A stretch of DNA of 64,000 nt, from contig NZ_LR215044.1 in assembly GCF_900660725.1 (NCBI RefSeq), positions 372,001-436,000 of the forward strand, given 5' to 3'. Under the pieces are notes generated by a model. That model was given only the letters and a program-made list of their open reading frames with translations. It ran no database searches and was not told where the DNA came from. The stretch is from Mycoplasmopsis arginini. GTDB taxonomy: Bacteria > Bacillota_I > Bacilli_A > Mycoplasmatales > Metamycoplasmataceae. Below, in pieces: positions 42,536 to 54,534 of this stretch (position 1 is the stretch's first letter; each line of letters begins with the position of its first letter). Both the position numbers and the translations under genes were made by a program.

Positions 42536-45328
42536 TTATTTTTTTATAAACTTAAATTCATCTGGTATATTGTCTAAACCGGTTTGGAATAAGTTAGTTT
42601 TAACATTTAGGTCTGGATAGATTTTCTTTAATGCTTCACGGTAAGAATTTTTTTGATTTTCTCCACCACCATAAATTAAGTCATATTGTGGTAAATTATA
42701 TTTTCCATATAATCCTTTATAATCATAGCCTTCTGATCTAAAGGCAGCAGAAATCCCTACACGAGCAGATGAGTTAGAAGCATAAAATACAGAAACTAAT
42801 TCATTATTTTGATTTCTGATCGATGTTCCTGAAGATCCGCCGGTTGGTGCATAACGACGAGGCATATATGCTAAAGCCATATTAACATATCTTTTACCAT
42901 TTAGATAATAGAAATCTTTTCCTAGTTTAGGAATTGCAATAAATGTATCTAAAACACCAGGTTTATCAATAAATGAACGATATCCAATTTGATATGATAA
43001 GAAACTACCACGATCTAATTTTTCTTTTGGATATGAAGATGGACCATTTTCTGAATCAGTAATTTTAGCGTCATAGTATTCATTTTCACTATTGATTCAT
43101 AAACTGAAACTGTGTTCTGTTCTTTTTCTTTGGTCATCATCAATATATTGTTTTAAGTAGTAATCTTCACGAGAAGATGGTCATCCAACTGCGTATAAAA
43201 AATCTAAATTGTCTGATAATGAACCTTTGATAGGATAATCAATTTTTTGATAATCTTTTAAGTAAGAAGTTTGTTTAAATTTAATATGTTTTTCTTTGTT
43301 ATTAGCATAATCATTTGTAATTATTTTTGCCAAGTTCTTAGCGAAGTTTGCCGAACCAACTTGTGGATATTTACTAGTAGTATTAATATCATTTGAAGTA
43401 GCAAACATTTTATTAATTTTTGTAAAATCAATTTCTAAAACAGCAAAGTCCACAAATTCTTCTAAATCTCCTAAAGTTTCTTTTTGTCTATCACTCAAGA
43501 AATCTGATGGTTTTGAATTTAAATAATCAATTCCGTCAAAAACTTTTCTAATTGCATCTGGACTTTCAAATGAAAATCTTGTAATATTATCATCCATTTG
43601 TGAAATTCTTAATTTAGATCCAACTTTTAAATTATTATCAATTTTTGTTAGAGAAAAACTAGTTAAATTTTCAGTTAATGCTTTAGCAACGTGCGAGTTA
43701 GTTCCTAAATATCATTTTGTTGGATAACCATTTTCATCTAATTGGAAATCCATAATTCAAGCAGTTCCACTTTCAGGAACAATAGTTCTTTTTTCAGCAG
43801 CTTTTTCTTTATATTCTTCAATTTTTTGTTTTAAAAAATCAATTTCAGTTTGTCGAGTTCTACTTTTATATCATGCAATCGATTCATCATATTTTTTAAG
43901 TTCGGCGGTTTTTTGGTTTTGTAATGACTCGGTTAAATGTTCATCTTGATTTTCTGATATTTTTTTATCTCATTGTTTAGTTACTTTTACTTTTTCTTCT
44001 TGAAGTTCTTTAATTTTTTCATCAATTATTTTTTTAAATTCAGCCTCATTAGCATCATATTCTCAATGTTTAATAGATGCTTCAGCTTGTGCGATTTCAT
44101 CTTTGAAATCTTTAATATTGTGTAAAGTGATTGAGAATGTTTGTTTTGCAATATCAAGGTATTTTTGGTTAACAATAGTTCTAGCTAATCCATTAGTTTT
44201 ATAAATATCTTGTTTACCTAATGAATCAACTAATGAAGCTTGTTTTCCCATTTCCGGGCCATCAATAATTTCTAAGCCATCTACTTTACCGTCATCACGA
44301 TATGAGGTTAAAGTAAAACCTTTATAAGCCGCACTTTCATATGAATCTTGACCAACTTCTTGTGCTTTTTGGTTATGAGTAGCAATTTGTTGTGCTGATG
44401 CTTTAGCGTGCTCCCTCAATTCATTTCAATTATTAACGCCAGCTGAATATGCTAAATATTTTTTCAATGAATCAACATATTTCTCATTGTCCTTTTTGAA
44501 ACGATCTCTTTGAGAAAGTGCTATATATTTATCCACTTCACTAGCATTTAAATTATCTGCTATTTTATTATTTGGTTTATCACCGTTATGGTCAGTATTA
44601 TCAATTGAAGTTTTTAAGCCAGATAAGTTATAGATTTTATTTTTTCTCTTTAATGTTGCTTTATTTTTGAAAACAACATTTAACTGCACGGTTCCTGTTT
44701 GATTAGCATTATCTTCAGCAATAACATTTTCAACTAAAAAATTAATTTTGTCATTTAAAGATTCTTTTTTAGCTTTAACACCAATATTTGATGTTGATTT
44801 TTGAAGTTCACTAGCATAAAGTTGTTCTTTTTGACGCCCTGTCAAAAAGTTTTCAAACGAAAGAACAAGCTTTTCTTCAGCATTTACTGAAGATGATAAT
44901 TCATTAACATCTGCTTCAAATTCTTCATCGCTATATTTTATGCCAGGATTTGGTTTTTCTTCAGATTCGTTTTGCTCTTTGATTTTTTTGATGTTAGCAA
45001 TTTCAGTTTCAATTGCAGTTATTTTACTGTTTAAATTATTTTTCGCTTTTCTTAATTCAATCAAAGAATTTTCATTATTATCTATTAATTTTTGAGCTTC
45101 ATTCTTTGCTTTTTGACCTTCAGTATAAGCTTGAGAACTGGTTGCATTATCAGCTGCATTAGACAACTGAACTAATAATTGAGATAATTTATCCAAAGAT
45201 TTTTTAAGTTCAGTTTTTTCTTTCTCTTCATCTGATTCACAAGCAATTAATGATAATGCAGGTGAAACAAATAGCGGCATCGCTAATAAAGAAAGAAAAA
45301 GTTTTTTATTATTTTTTTTCTGTTTCAT
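42536..45328 (-). CDS. mip: Mycoplasma immunoglobulin protease MIP (DUF31 serine protease), lipoprotein
   Basis: 930 residues. The N-terminus is a lipoprotein signal with lipobox near SLIACES (Cys 29). Residues 30-500 are Lys/Glu-rich and largely coiled coil. The protease domain has the trypsin-like triad in order: His546 in GTNSHVAKAL, Asp627 in VDFAVLEID, Ser833 in GGSSGTS. This is the DUF31 fold of MIP, which cuts the heavy chain of immunoglobulin after it is captured by MIB. It directly follows mib (33 bases). Multiple UGA-Trp codons. Acts at the outer cell surface. Confidence 0.9.
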
Positions 45329-45361
45329 ATTATCTTTTTTTCCTATATTTTTTTAATCTAA

Positions 45362-47578
45362 TTAGTTAAATGTTTCATCAACGGCATAAGAAACGGTGTA
45401 GCCGTTTGATTGAAGCTGTGTTTTTAGAGCTTCAGCACCTTTTGGCACTTGAATTTCTCTTGAAATATTTGATAAATTAATTAAAGTACTTAAATTAGAT
45501 AGAGCTGAATTAGTTAAAGTATTTGAACTAGTAATTCTAATCATGTTAGTTAAATTACCATTACTAAATTCAATCTTTGTTGGAGGCATACCTGGCTCAC
45601 CCAAAGCCATAACAGTATTAAATTGTGCATTATCTAAATCATCACCGCTAATTTCATATCAACTTTTATCATTAAAGAATTTAACATTTTTCAATTTTCT
45701 TTTCTTATTTGTTGGTTTAATGTAATCATAGAAAATCATATTTTTTAAAGAACGAATTGATGGCGCTCTTGAAAAATCAAGTCTTGTTGGATAACTATTA
45801 CCACCTTCATTTGTATCTGGGTTAAGCCCAGGACCAAAACTTCCTTGGAAAATTCCTTCATTATTTCTTACATAATAAACCATTCTTAAACCATTGTTAA
45901 TTCTTTCAAAACGTTTAGCAGGATCTTTTAGAATATCACTTTCTTCAAATGCAATGGTGTTAAATGTAATTCTTGAAGCAATATCTGCTCCTTGTTTATT
46001 TTCTCAACTAACATTATAATCAATAGTGTTAACTCATTCTACATTACGTAATGCTCATGGATTTAATGATCAATCATCTAATAAAGAATTTCCTAAGGTA
46101 AATAAGGATAATTCTTTGATTTTTTTATTTTCTAGTTCAATTAAAGAAGAAGTATTTGTTGCACGATGGTCAAAAAATAATTCTAATTGAGGTAACTTTT
46201 CTGGTAATGCTCTAAGAATTTCTCTGAATTTTTGGTTAACATCTTTTTTACCCATGTTTTTAATACGATAAGATGTAATTTCAATTCCTTTAGCTTTTAA
46301 CTGTTCAATTAGATTCTTAGTTTTTTCATAACCTTCAAAATTAGCTGCATCAATTTCAACAACATAACCTTTATTTAGTTTTCCTTCTTCAGGTTTTTGT
46401 CTTGTTAATTCAGTAATAACTATTCCATCATTATTTCCAACGTTAAATTCTGCAAACTCTTTTGATTTAGTTACATCTCTCTTAGTTCAACCACGATAGT
46501 TTCCATTTGCTATTTCATCTGGAGTTCTACCATAGTAACCTTCAATACCAAAAGCACGTCTTTCTTTGTTATCTCTTTCCATTCTTGTTGTAACGGTATT
46601 ATAACCAGGCGCTGGATCATAACCATATGAATCAATTTCACCATTTTCATTGATATAAGCATTATCAGGAGATGCAGTATAACCTTCTTTTAGATATTTT
46701 TCAGCTCCTTTACCTAATTTTGTGAATTTAGAATAATCTAGATGTTTGATTAATCAAGCATATTTAATATTTTGACTTCTAAATTGTTTTGGCTTGTTAT
46801 ATTCTTTTAAAGCCTCGGGTAACAAGAACTTAACAACATTAGGACTATCTAAAAGACGTTTAAATTTATCCATTAATCTTAATCAGATTGCTTGGTTATT
46901 GACAATATTAAGCTCTGGGTCATATTTCTCATTTGGTTCTAATAATAAATCATCAATAAAACCAGGGAAATAATTTTTTAACCCGGATGGTTTATTATCA
47001 ATTAAATTTTTTAAGGTTGCATCTCTTAACTCTTGAGTTACTTCAACACTCTTTATGTTTCCAACAATAACATTCATATATGGATTAGGATTTGTAATTC
47101 CTGCTTCAATATCTCTTGGGTCTAAAGGACGAGAAGGTGCTGGCGTTACTTCGGCTACAACTTTAACTCCATTAATTTCAATAACAACTCTTTCGGTATT
47201 CTTTTTAGGTGGAGTTGGTGTTGGTTTTGGTGGAACTGGAGTTGGCTTAGGTGGCACTGGAGTTGGTTCTGGTTTAGGTGGAACCGGAGTTGGCTTAGGC
47301 GGAACTGGAGTTGGTTCTGGTTTAGGAGGAACTACAACTGGTGGTTTTGGCACTTCTTTTAATTTATGATCAGCAATTGACACATTAGCATTTGTTGTAT
47401 CTGGTGTTCCTTTATGAAAAATTTCCGGATTAGCCCCATTTTGATTATTATAATCGACACCGTTTGCATTTTTTTGGTTGGCAGAAAAAACGGCACTCCC
47501 AAAAATTGCAGATGCCATTATTACCGAACCTAAAGATAGCAATACTATTCGATTCTTTTTATTTTTTAATAATTTCAT
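45362..47578 (-). CDS. mib: Mycoplasma immunoglobulin-binding protein MIB
   Basis: 738 residues. An uncleaved-type N-terminal membrane helix (about 9-32) is followed by a proline-rich stalk (about 75-127) built of 16-residue PEPTPVPPKPTPVPPK units, then the ~600-residue MIB body with leucine-rich-like segments (LPQLELFFDH, KELSLFTLGNSLLDD, LKNMIFYDY). Gene order mib-mip, size and architecture match the MIB-MIP system that captures the antibody light chain and presents it to MIP. Strong GGGGAGGT site and a TATAAT box upstream. Confidence 0.88.
47223..47318 (-). repeat. Two 48-base tandem repeats in mib (proline-rich stalk)
   Basis: Units 47223-47270 and 47271-47318 are nearly identical, with partial units on both sides; each encodes 16 residues of the Pro/Lys/Thr stalk. 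Such a tract can change length by slippage without frameshift. Confidence 0.75.
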
Positions 47579-47621
47579 ATAATTACCTCCCCGTATTAAT
47601 TCAGAATATGAAATAAAGAAA

Positions 47622-47627
47622 ATTATA
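47622..47627 (-). promoter_or_regulatory. Promoter of mib-mip, -10 TATAAT
   Basis: TATAAT 43 bases upstream of the mib ATG, no clear -35. The upstream gap (47628-47748) also has two 11-base direct repeats TAAATAATCGT at 47686-47707. Confidence 0.5.
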
Positions 47628-47685
47628 CTTTAATTATAAATAATTAAATTAATTTAATTTTTAAAAAAGAAAAAAACCTAATTTT

Positions 47686-47707
47686 TAAATAATCGTTAAA
47701 TAATCGT
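47686..47707. repeat. Tandem 11-base direct repeat TAAATAATCGT
   Basis: Two exact copies, flanked by TTTAAATTATT-like sequence that makes the region partly self-complementary. Could be a regulator site or part of a weak terminator of the upstream gene. Confidence 0.4.
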
Positions 47708-47748
47708 TAAATTATTTTTAAAACTAGCCTTTTATAAAAATTAATTAT

Positions 47749-49494
47749 TTATTTTTGCTTATTTTTTCTTCTTTTAATAAAGTACATTGTTGATAAAATC
47801 GCAACAACTAATATTAAAACAATTACCGAACTATAAATTAAAATATGTTTCCAATCTTTTTTAGGTGCTTCTTGTGCTTTTGATTTTATTTTTTCTTCAA
47901 TTTGTTTTAAAATAGATTCTGTTTTAGTTTTAATTTCATTATATTCATCAAGATTTGTTGTGTAAATATTTTTACTGTATTTTTTCAATTCATCAATTAG
48001 ATCTTTATATTCGGACTCAAGAAAATTAATATCATATTTCTTAGTAATTAATTCTCAATCTTCATTTAATTTTAAGGCATCTTTTGTAGAAATGATTTTT
48101 ATATTTTCAATTTTTTCTTTAATTAATTCTTGAGCTATTTTCGATGATTCAATCACTTTTAATTGAATTTTTTGATTTATTTTTTTGATTTCATTAACTA
48201 GCTCTATTGGAAAATCATAAGGTAATTCAATTTCGGAAATTCAACTATTATTAAATGCCAATGAATTAAATTTATTAATTCCTAAATCTAAAATTACTTT
48301 TCTTAAATTATCATATTGACTCAATGTAAAATCACCTAAAATTGATCCTTTTGCAAGTCTAATTTCACTTGCTCCTCCAGGAATAGAAATTACATTTTGT
48401 AATTGTTTGTCATAAAGTGGATATATATAATTTTCAGAAAATATAGAAGCAAATCTTTGGTTATTTTCATCAACTTTAATTTTCTTAATATTATTTGCTC
48501 TAAATGACTGTTTTTCATCTAAATTAGTTGTATTCTTATGAATCGTCACAACTTTGTTATAGTTAGCCGGAACATTTAAAAGCGTACTATAATCTTTAGA
48601 ATATAATATTCCATTATAATCACTATATACTTTGTTTTCTTTACTAATATTAAATGATTCAACTAATGATGTACCTGGTTCAAATTCAATTTTTGAAATA
48701 GTAGAACTTACATTAATTGTTAATTTTTGATTTGCAAGTGCTTCTCTTTGTGATTCATTGTTTAAAGCATGATTGGAAATCGAAGTTACTTTTAATCCAT
48801 TAATTTCGCTGGGAATATTCACAACTTTTTGTTCAAGATTATTTATCTTTTTAATAGAAATTCCATGGAAAAATTCATATTCAAATTCTTTAGTTTGTAA
48901 AGAAACGCCATACATTTTTTGAGGTTTATGATCCTTTGAAAAATCTTCAATAGTTTTTTCAAAATAAGCTTTTCCTCATGTTGCATCTGAATAAAAAATT
49001 TCATTATCGTCTAAAACAATTAAATTTCATTGATGGGCTCCATAAATAGAATTCCCTGTTAATATAACATTAGCAATATCAGCTTCATCTAACATTACTT
49101 TATAAAGATTAGAGAAACCACCACAAACTGCTATTTTTCTTTCTAATACTTTAATTGGTTCAATTTCTGGAGCTGGGCCATTATGGGTTGCGTACTTAAT
49201 ATTTTCACAAATTCAATTGTGAATTATTTTTGCTATTTCTTTTTTATTAGTTGTTTTCTTAATTAATTTCTTAACGAAATCTCTTATTACTTCTTTATCT
49301 TCACTAGTATATTTTCCAAATGAGTCATCTCAGTTTTTAATATTTTCTAATGAAACTTGTTTAATAAATTCAATGCCAAGTTTATTTTCTGACAAATTTT
49401 TTTGATATTGCTCATCTTTAATACTTGTAGAAATAACAAGTAAAGGAGAAAAAGTTGTCGATAATAATATTGTTGGTAATAATAGATTTTTCAT
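47749..49494 (-). CDS. Transglutaminase-like cysteine protein, surface-anchored
   Basis: 581 residues. N-terminal signal or anchor helix (MKNLLLPTILLSTTFSPLLV). Residues 60-180 form a transglutaminase-like/papain-fold domain with an apparent triad: Cys124 in AVCGGFSNLY, His154 in YGAHQWNL, Asp170 in YSDATWG. The middle has leucine-rich BspA-like segments (VNIPSEINGLKVTSISNHAL, KIEFEPGTSLVESF). A helical stretch and a C-terminal membrane helix (about 555-576, ending FIKRRKNKQK) follow. The start at 49494 has no Shine-Dalgarno but a TATAAT box 7 bases away, so the mRNA is probably leaderless. It lies upstream of mib-mip. Confidence 0.82.
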
Positions 49495-49501
49495 AGTAAT
49501 A

Positions 49502-49507
49502 ATTATA
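49502..49507 (-). promoter_or_regulatory. Promoter directly abutting the transglutaminase-like ATG
   Basis: TATAAT ends seven bases from the start codon, placing the transcription start at or next to the ATG. Confidence 0.5.
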
Positions 49508-49535
49508 AAAATATTTAGTATTTTTTTAATAAAAA

Positions 49536-49560
49536 GTTTAAGGCAAATCATACCTTAAAC
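49536..49560 (-). terminator. Terminator of the rpsL-rpsG-fusA operon
   Basis: Eight-base-pair stem GTTTAAGG/CCTTAAAC, nine-base loop, then a T-rich run on the minus strand. An in-frame ATG in its loop is unlikely to be the start of the next gene. Confidence 0.8.
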
Positions 49561-49591
49561 TCTAAAATTATTATTTTAAATTTTATATAAA

Positions 49592-51685
49592 TTAGTCTTC
49601 GTCAGCAGAAACTTTTCCACCACGTTTTTTGATAATTTCATCGGCTAAATTACGTGGTAATTTTTCATAGTGATCGAATCACATTTGGTATGTGCCACGA
49701 CCTGTAGTCATAGATCTTAATTGTGTTGCATAACCAAACATTTCGCTCAATGGAATATATGCTTTAATAACATGTGCTCCATCGTTTCTTGTTTCGTTAT
49801 CACGAACTTGTCCTCTTCTACGTGAAATATCACCCATAACATCACCAAAGAAATCTTCAGGAACAACAACAGCAACGTCCATAATTGGTTCTAATAATAC
49901 GGTACCTAATTGTTCACGACCTTTGGTCAATGATTTAGAAGCAGCAATTTTATATGCTAATTCAGAAGAGTCGACTTCATGATATGATCCATCAAATAAT
50001 GTTGCTTTAATATCGATCATTGGGTAACCAGCAAGAATACCGATTTCCATTTTTTCTTTAAGACCTTTTTCGATTGATTTGATGTATTCTTTAGGAATTT
50101 TACCACCAACAATCTTATCGATAAATTCAAATCCACCATCTGGGTTTGGTTCATATTTAATTCAAACGTGACCGTATTGACCTTTACCACCAGATTGTTT
50201 CTTATGAATACCTTCAACTTCAGCAGCTTTGGTAATTGTTTCACGGTATGAAACTTGAGGTGCACCAACACTTACTTCAACTTTAAATTCACGTTTTAAT
50301 CTGTCAACAATAATATCTAAGTGTAACTCACCCATACCAGCAATAATTGTTTGACCTGTTTCTTCATCAGTGTAGTATTTGAATGTAGGGTCCTCTGCAC
50401 CTAAACGTTGTAATGCTAAAGATAATTTTTCTGAAGCATCTTTTGTTTTAGGTTCAATAGCTTGAGAGATAACTGGTTCTGGGAAGTTCATGTTTTCTAA
50501 AACAATATCTTTATGTTTTTCATCGATTAATGTATCACCAGTTGTTGTGTATTTTAAACCAACAGCAGCGGCAATATCACCTGTTCTAACTTCATCGATA
50601 TCTGTTCTTGAGTTAGCGTGCATTAATAAAATACGGCTAAATCTTTCTTTTTCACCTTTTGTTGAGTTAGCAACGTATGAACCTTTATTAATAACCCCAC
50701 TGTAAACTCTAAAGAATGTTAAGTTACCAACAAATGGGTCGTTCATAACTTTGAATGCTAATGATGAGAAAAATTCATCATCTGAAGCAGGGATAGAAAT
50801 TTCTTCTTCACCTTTATATGCCTTCATATCAGGAATATCTAAAGGTGATGGTAAGTATTCAACAACAGCATCTAACATTAATTTAACACCTTTGTTTTTG
50901 AATGATGTTCCACAAACAACTGGGAAGTATGTTGATGTTAAAGTAGCTGTTCTAATTGCCTTTTTCATTAATTCTGCAGGAACTTCTTGTTCTGTTAATA
51001 ATAATTCCATAATTTCTTCGTCAAAATCAGCTAGTGATTCTGCTAAAGAAGAACGCATTAAGTGCGCTTCATCTTTTAAGTGTTCTGGAATTTCAATTTC
51101 TTTCATGTTTTCATCAACACTACCATCAAATTCGTAAGCTTTTAATGTTACTAGGTCAATAATACCTGTAAATTGTGCTTCTTCACCGATGTTAAGTTGA
51201 ATAGCATGAGCGTTAGCTCCTAATAATTTTCTTAATGATTCAACTGATGCTTTAAAGTTAGCACCCATTTTATCCATTTTGTTAACGTAAACAATTCTAG
51301 GAACTCTATAGTTTGTTGCTTGTCTTCAAACTGTTTCTGTTTGAGGTTCAACACCTGATTGAGCATCTAAAACTGCAACTGCACCATCTAATACCCGTAG
51401 TGAACGTTCAACTTCAATTGTAAAGTCAACGTGTCCTGGTGTATCGATAATGTTTAATCTTTTATTTTTTCAGTAAGCTGTTGTAGCAGCTGAAGTAATG
51501 GTAATTCCACGTTCTTGTTCTTGAACCATTCAGTCCATTTGTGAAGCACCTTCGTGTGTTTCACCAATTTTGTGAATTTTACCTGTGTGGTATAAAACTC
51601 TTTCTGTAGTAGTAGTTTTACCAGCATCAATATGAGCCATGATTCCAATGTTACGATAATCTTCTAATTTATATTCTCTTGACAT
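49592..51685 (-). CDS. fusA: Elongation factor G
   Basis: 697 residues. GTPase motifs: [17 protein letters not shown] (G1), [10 protein letters not shown] (G2/switch I), [16 protein letters not shown] (G3), [10 protein letters not shown] (G4). Domain IV-V regions include [14 protein letters not shown] and the tip loop. It drives ribosomal translocation, docking on the L7/L12 stalk. Last gene of rpsL-rpsG-fusA; tuf, which often follows, is not here. Confidence 0.97.
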
Positions 51686-51727
51686 ATTTTTTTCCTAATC
51701 TTAAAAATAATTTAAATAAAATTGTAA

Positions 51728-52210
<483 letters not shown>

Positions 52211-52225
52211 CTATTTAACTTTTAA

Positions 52226-52642
52226 TTAATTACTTTTTGGTTTTTTTGTTCCGTATACTGAACGAGCTTGTTTTCTATTGTTTACACCGGCAGCATCTTG
52301 TGTACCACGAACGATTGTGTATCTAACTCCAGGTAAATCCTTAACTTTACCTCCACGAATTAAAACAACTGAGTGTTCTTGTAAGTTGTGTCCTTCTCCG
52401 GGGATGTAAGCTGTAACTTCTTGTCCGTTTGATAATCTAACACGGGCATATTTACGAATAGCTGAGTTAGGTTTTTTAGGTGTCATTGTTGCAACCCGAG
52501 TACATACACCACGTTTAAATGGTGCTGGAATTGCTTTTTCTTTTTTTTGTAAAGAGTTGTACATCTTTAATAAAGCAGGAGCTTTAGATTTAGTTGTCTT
52601 GTCTTTACGACCTTGCTTAACTAGTTGAGCAACTGTAGGCAT
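52226..52642 (-). CDS. rpsL: Ribosomal protein S12
   Basis: 138 residues. [35 protein letters not shown] and [15 protein letters not shown] [20 protein letters not shown] identify S12. The two lysines whose substitution gives streptomycin resistance elsewhere (in TPKKPNS and GGKVKD) are present, so nothing suggests resistance. First gene of the str operon. Confidence 0.97.
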   Translation of the reverse strand: MPTVAQLVKQGRKDKTTKSKAPALLKMYNSLQKKEKAIPAPFKRGVCTRVATMTPKKPNSAIRKYARVRLSNGQEVTAYIPGEGHNLQEHSVVLIRGGKVKDLPGVRYTIVRGTQDAAGVNNRKQARSVYGTKKPKSN

Positions 52643-52722
52643 ATTTCTTTCCTTTCTTTTGTTTGATATTTTATTTGTTTATATATTTAATATTTTTAAT
52701 CTGTTTTAAAAAATACTTATAA

Positions 52723-52728
52723 ATTATA
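52723..52728 (-). promoter_or_regulatory. Promoter of rpsL-rpsG-fusA, -10 TATAAT
   Basis: TATAAT with TGTAAA 18 bases upstream as a possible -35; leader of about 75 bases before rpsL. Confidence 0.55.
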
Positions 52729-52780
52729 CAACAACTAAACCGGTGTTTTACATTTTTTTAAAAATTTTTTAAATAAAAAA

Positions 52781-52804
52781 TAATAGCCTTATTTTTAGCT
52801 ATTA
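52781..52804 (-). terminator. Terminator of the 52.8-55.5 kb membrane operon
   Basis: Seven-base-pair stem TAATAGC/GCTATTA overlapping the lipoprotein stop codon, followed by TTTTTTATTT on the minus strand. Confidence 0.8.
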
Positions 52805-53377
52805 TCTTGCATTTGTGGCATTATCAATTTGGTCTTTTTCTTGTTTAATAGAAATTATAAAAGTATTAAAGTTATTGATTTCTTGTTCAATTATTTCATT
52901 TTCTCAAGTATAGTTAAATTCGTTAGTATCAAAATAATTTTTAATTTTATTTACCAATGAATTATATTTAGGATCGATTAGATTATTTAAAACTCATTTT
53001 GAAAAGTCATAATACTTAACAAAGTAGGTTTGAACTAGTTCAATTTTCTTCGATCTTATTGTTACAAAGTCATTAACAAGTTTTTTAAATTTTGTTTTTG
53101 CTTGATCTAAAAATTCTGTTAAATTCTTTTCTTTACTAATTCTTTCATTTCTTAAAGAAGTTAATAATTCTTTAATATCATTTTTTAATTTTACAACATC
53201 TTGATCTGAAACATCACCAAAAAATTCTTCAACATTTGAAATTAACTTTAAAACATCGGCCTTAATTGCATTAATTAATGTATATTTAATTTCTTCTACT
53301 TTACTACAAGAAACTAATGCTGGTGTAAATGTTATAACTGGTAAAAACCCTAAAAATGCTTTAGTTATTTTTTTCAT
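52802..53377 (-). CDS. Predicted lipoprotein, unknown function
   Basis: 191 residues. The N-terminus MKKITKAFLGFLPVITFTPA ends in lipobox LVSC (Cys 24), substrate for Lgt and LspA. The mature part is wholly helical and charged, with coiled-coil-like heptads, and has two UGA-Trp codons in the last third. Not recognised. It is third and last in a minus-strand operon with two membrane proteins, starting one base after the preceding stop, so it probably forms an extracellular partner of that membrane pair. Confidence 0.82.
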
Positions 53378-53378
53378 T

Positions 53379-54503
53379 TTATTCCTTTGTTAATAAAAAT
53401 TTTGAAACTAAATAATCTTTATATTCTTTAAAAAATTCACCTAGTTCTTTTTCATAAACTTCTTTATCTTCGCCTAAAGAATAATTGACAGTTGTATTAG
53501 GATTGAAAAATAAATCCTCAACTTCAGAATCACGATAAAATAGTCATGAATTTTTAGTTGCTGATTGATATAGTGGGTCATTAGCACGAGCACTATAAAC
53601 ATATTCTTCATATTTTTTATTAAACTCTTCTTTTGACATTTTAGCTAATTCTTTTGTTTCGTTTAAAATTTTAGCTTTCTTGTCCATTTTATCCATTCAT
53701 ATAATTTCTTTTTCAATCTTATCTAAATTAGATTTTTCAATTTCAGGTAAAAGTTCATTTTCAATTTCACTATGTTTTTCATTATAATTTTTAATTTTTA
53801 ATTGAACTTCGTTAAAGTAATTAATTTTAAATAATTGGTCTAAAAATAAATTATATTGTTTCTTAAATTTTACTTCTTCCATTGTGTTATAAAAAGTAAT
53901 TCATTTTTTTAAAACATTTGATAATAAAACATTAGATGATTTTAATTTTTCAACATCTAAATCTATTTTTTTAGGATATTTGTTATTTAATGTTGGTTTT
54001 TCAATTTCTTTTAATGAAATAATTTCACTATAAACATCGGAATCTTTTGATTTATATTGTGGGTAATTAAATTTAATATGATAAATAACACCTAATGCAA
54101 TAGCAAATGATAAACCTAATAAAGTTGCAAAAGTGATACCTGCTATAAAAAATGAAATGTATGTCTTGCTTGCTTCATTCAGATTTGCATACACTTTAGA
54201 AAGTGCTACTGAAGAAAAAATTATTTGCACAGATAATAAAATTGAAATTAAAATAGTGTTATAAAATGCATTACTTTTAAAATTGAAACCTTGAACATAT
54301 TTTTTCACCAAGTACTTATCTAATACTTCCTTTGTTTTACTAATACTTCTTTTATAATTAACAAAAAATTTAATAATTAAATAAATATTAATAATTGCTA
54401 ATAAAGTCAATAACAAAGAATATATTAAAAAAGAACCAGAACCTGTATTTGAAGTTTCTGGTGTTAGGCTTGATGATTCTGATTTTAAAAATAAATTAAT
54501 CAT
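53379..54503 (-). CDS. Membrane protein with coiled-coil C-terminal half, unknown
   Basis: 374 residues, continuous only when UGA is Trp (after VLKK near residue 201 and after KEII near 269). About three membrane helices: 23-48, 79-100 and 117-148. The C-terminal 220 residues are charged and helical (KIKNYNEKHSEIENELLPEI). I recognise no domain. It follows the 328-residue gene by 31 bases and precedes the lipoprotein gene by one base. Such small operons of membrane and lipoprotein subunits may form a surface complex; function unknown. Confidence 0.8.
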
Positions 54504-54534
54504 AGTAAGCTCCTTTTATTTTTTAAATTTTAAA

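Noticed and set aside
47055..47369. Plus-strand glycine-rich 104-residue frame opposite mib
   Set aside because: It is the mirror of the proline-rich repeats of mib, with no ribosome site of its own.
49330..49551. Upstream ATG at 49551 for the transglutaminase-like gene
   Set aside because: It falls in the loop of the fusA terminator and upstream of the only TATAAT box; the ATG at 49494 gives a normal signal sequence.
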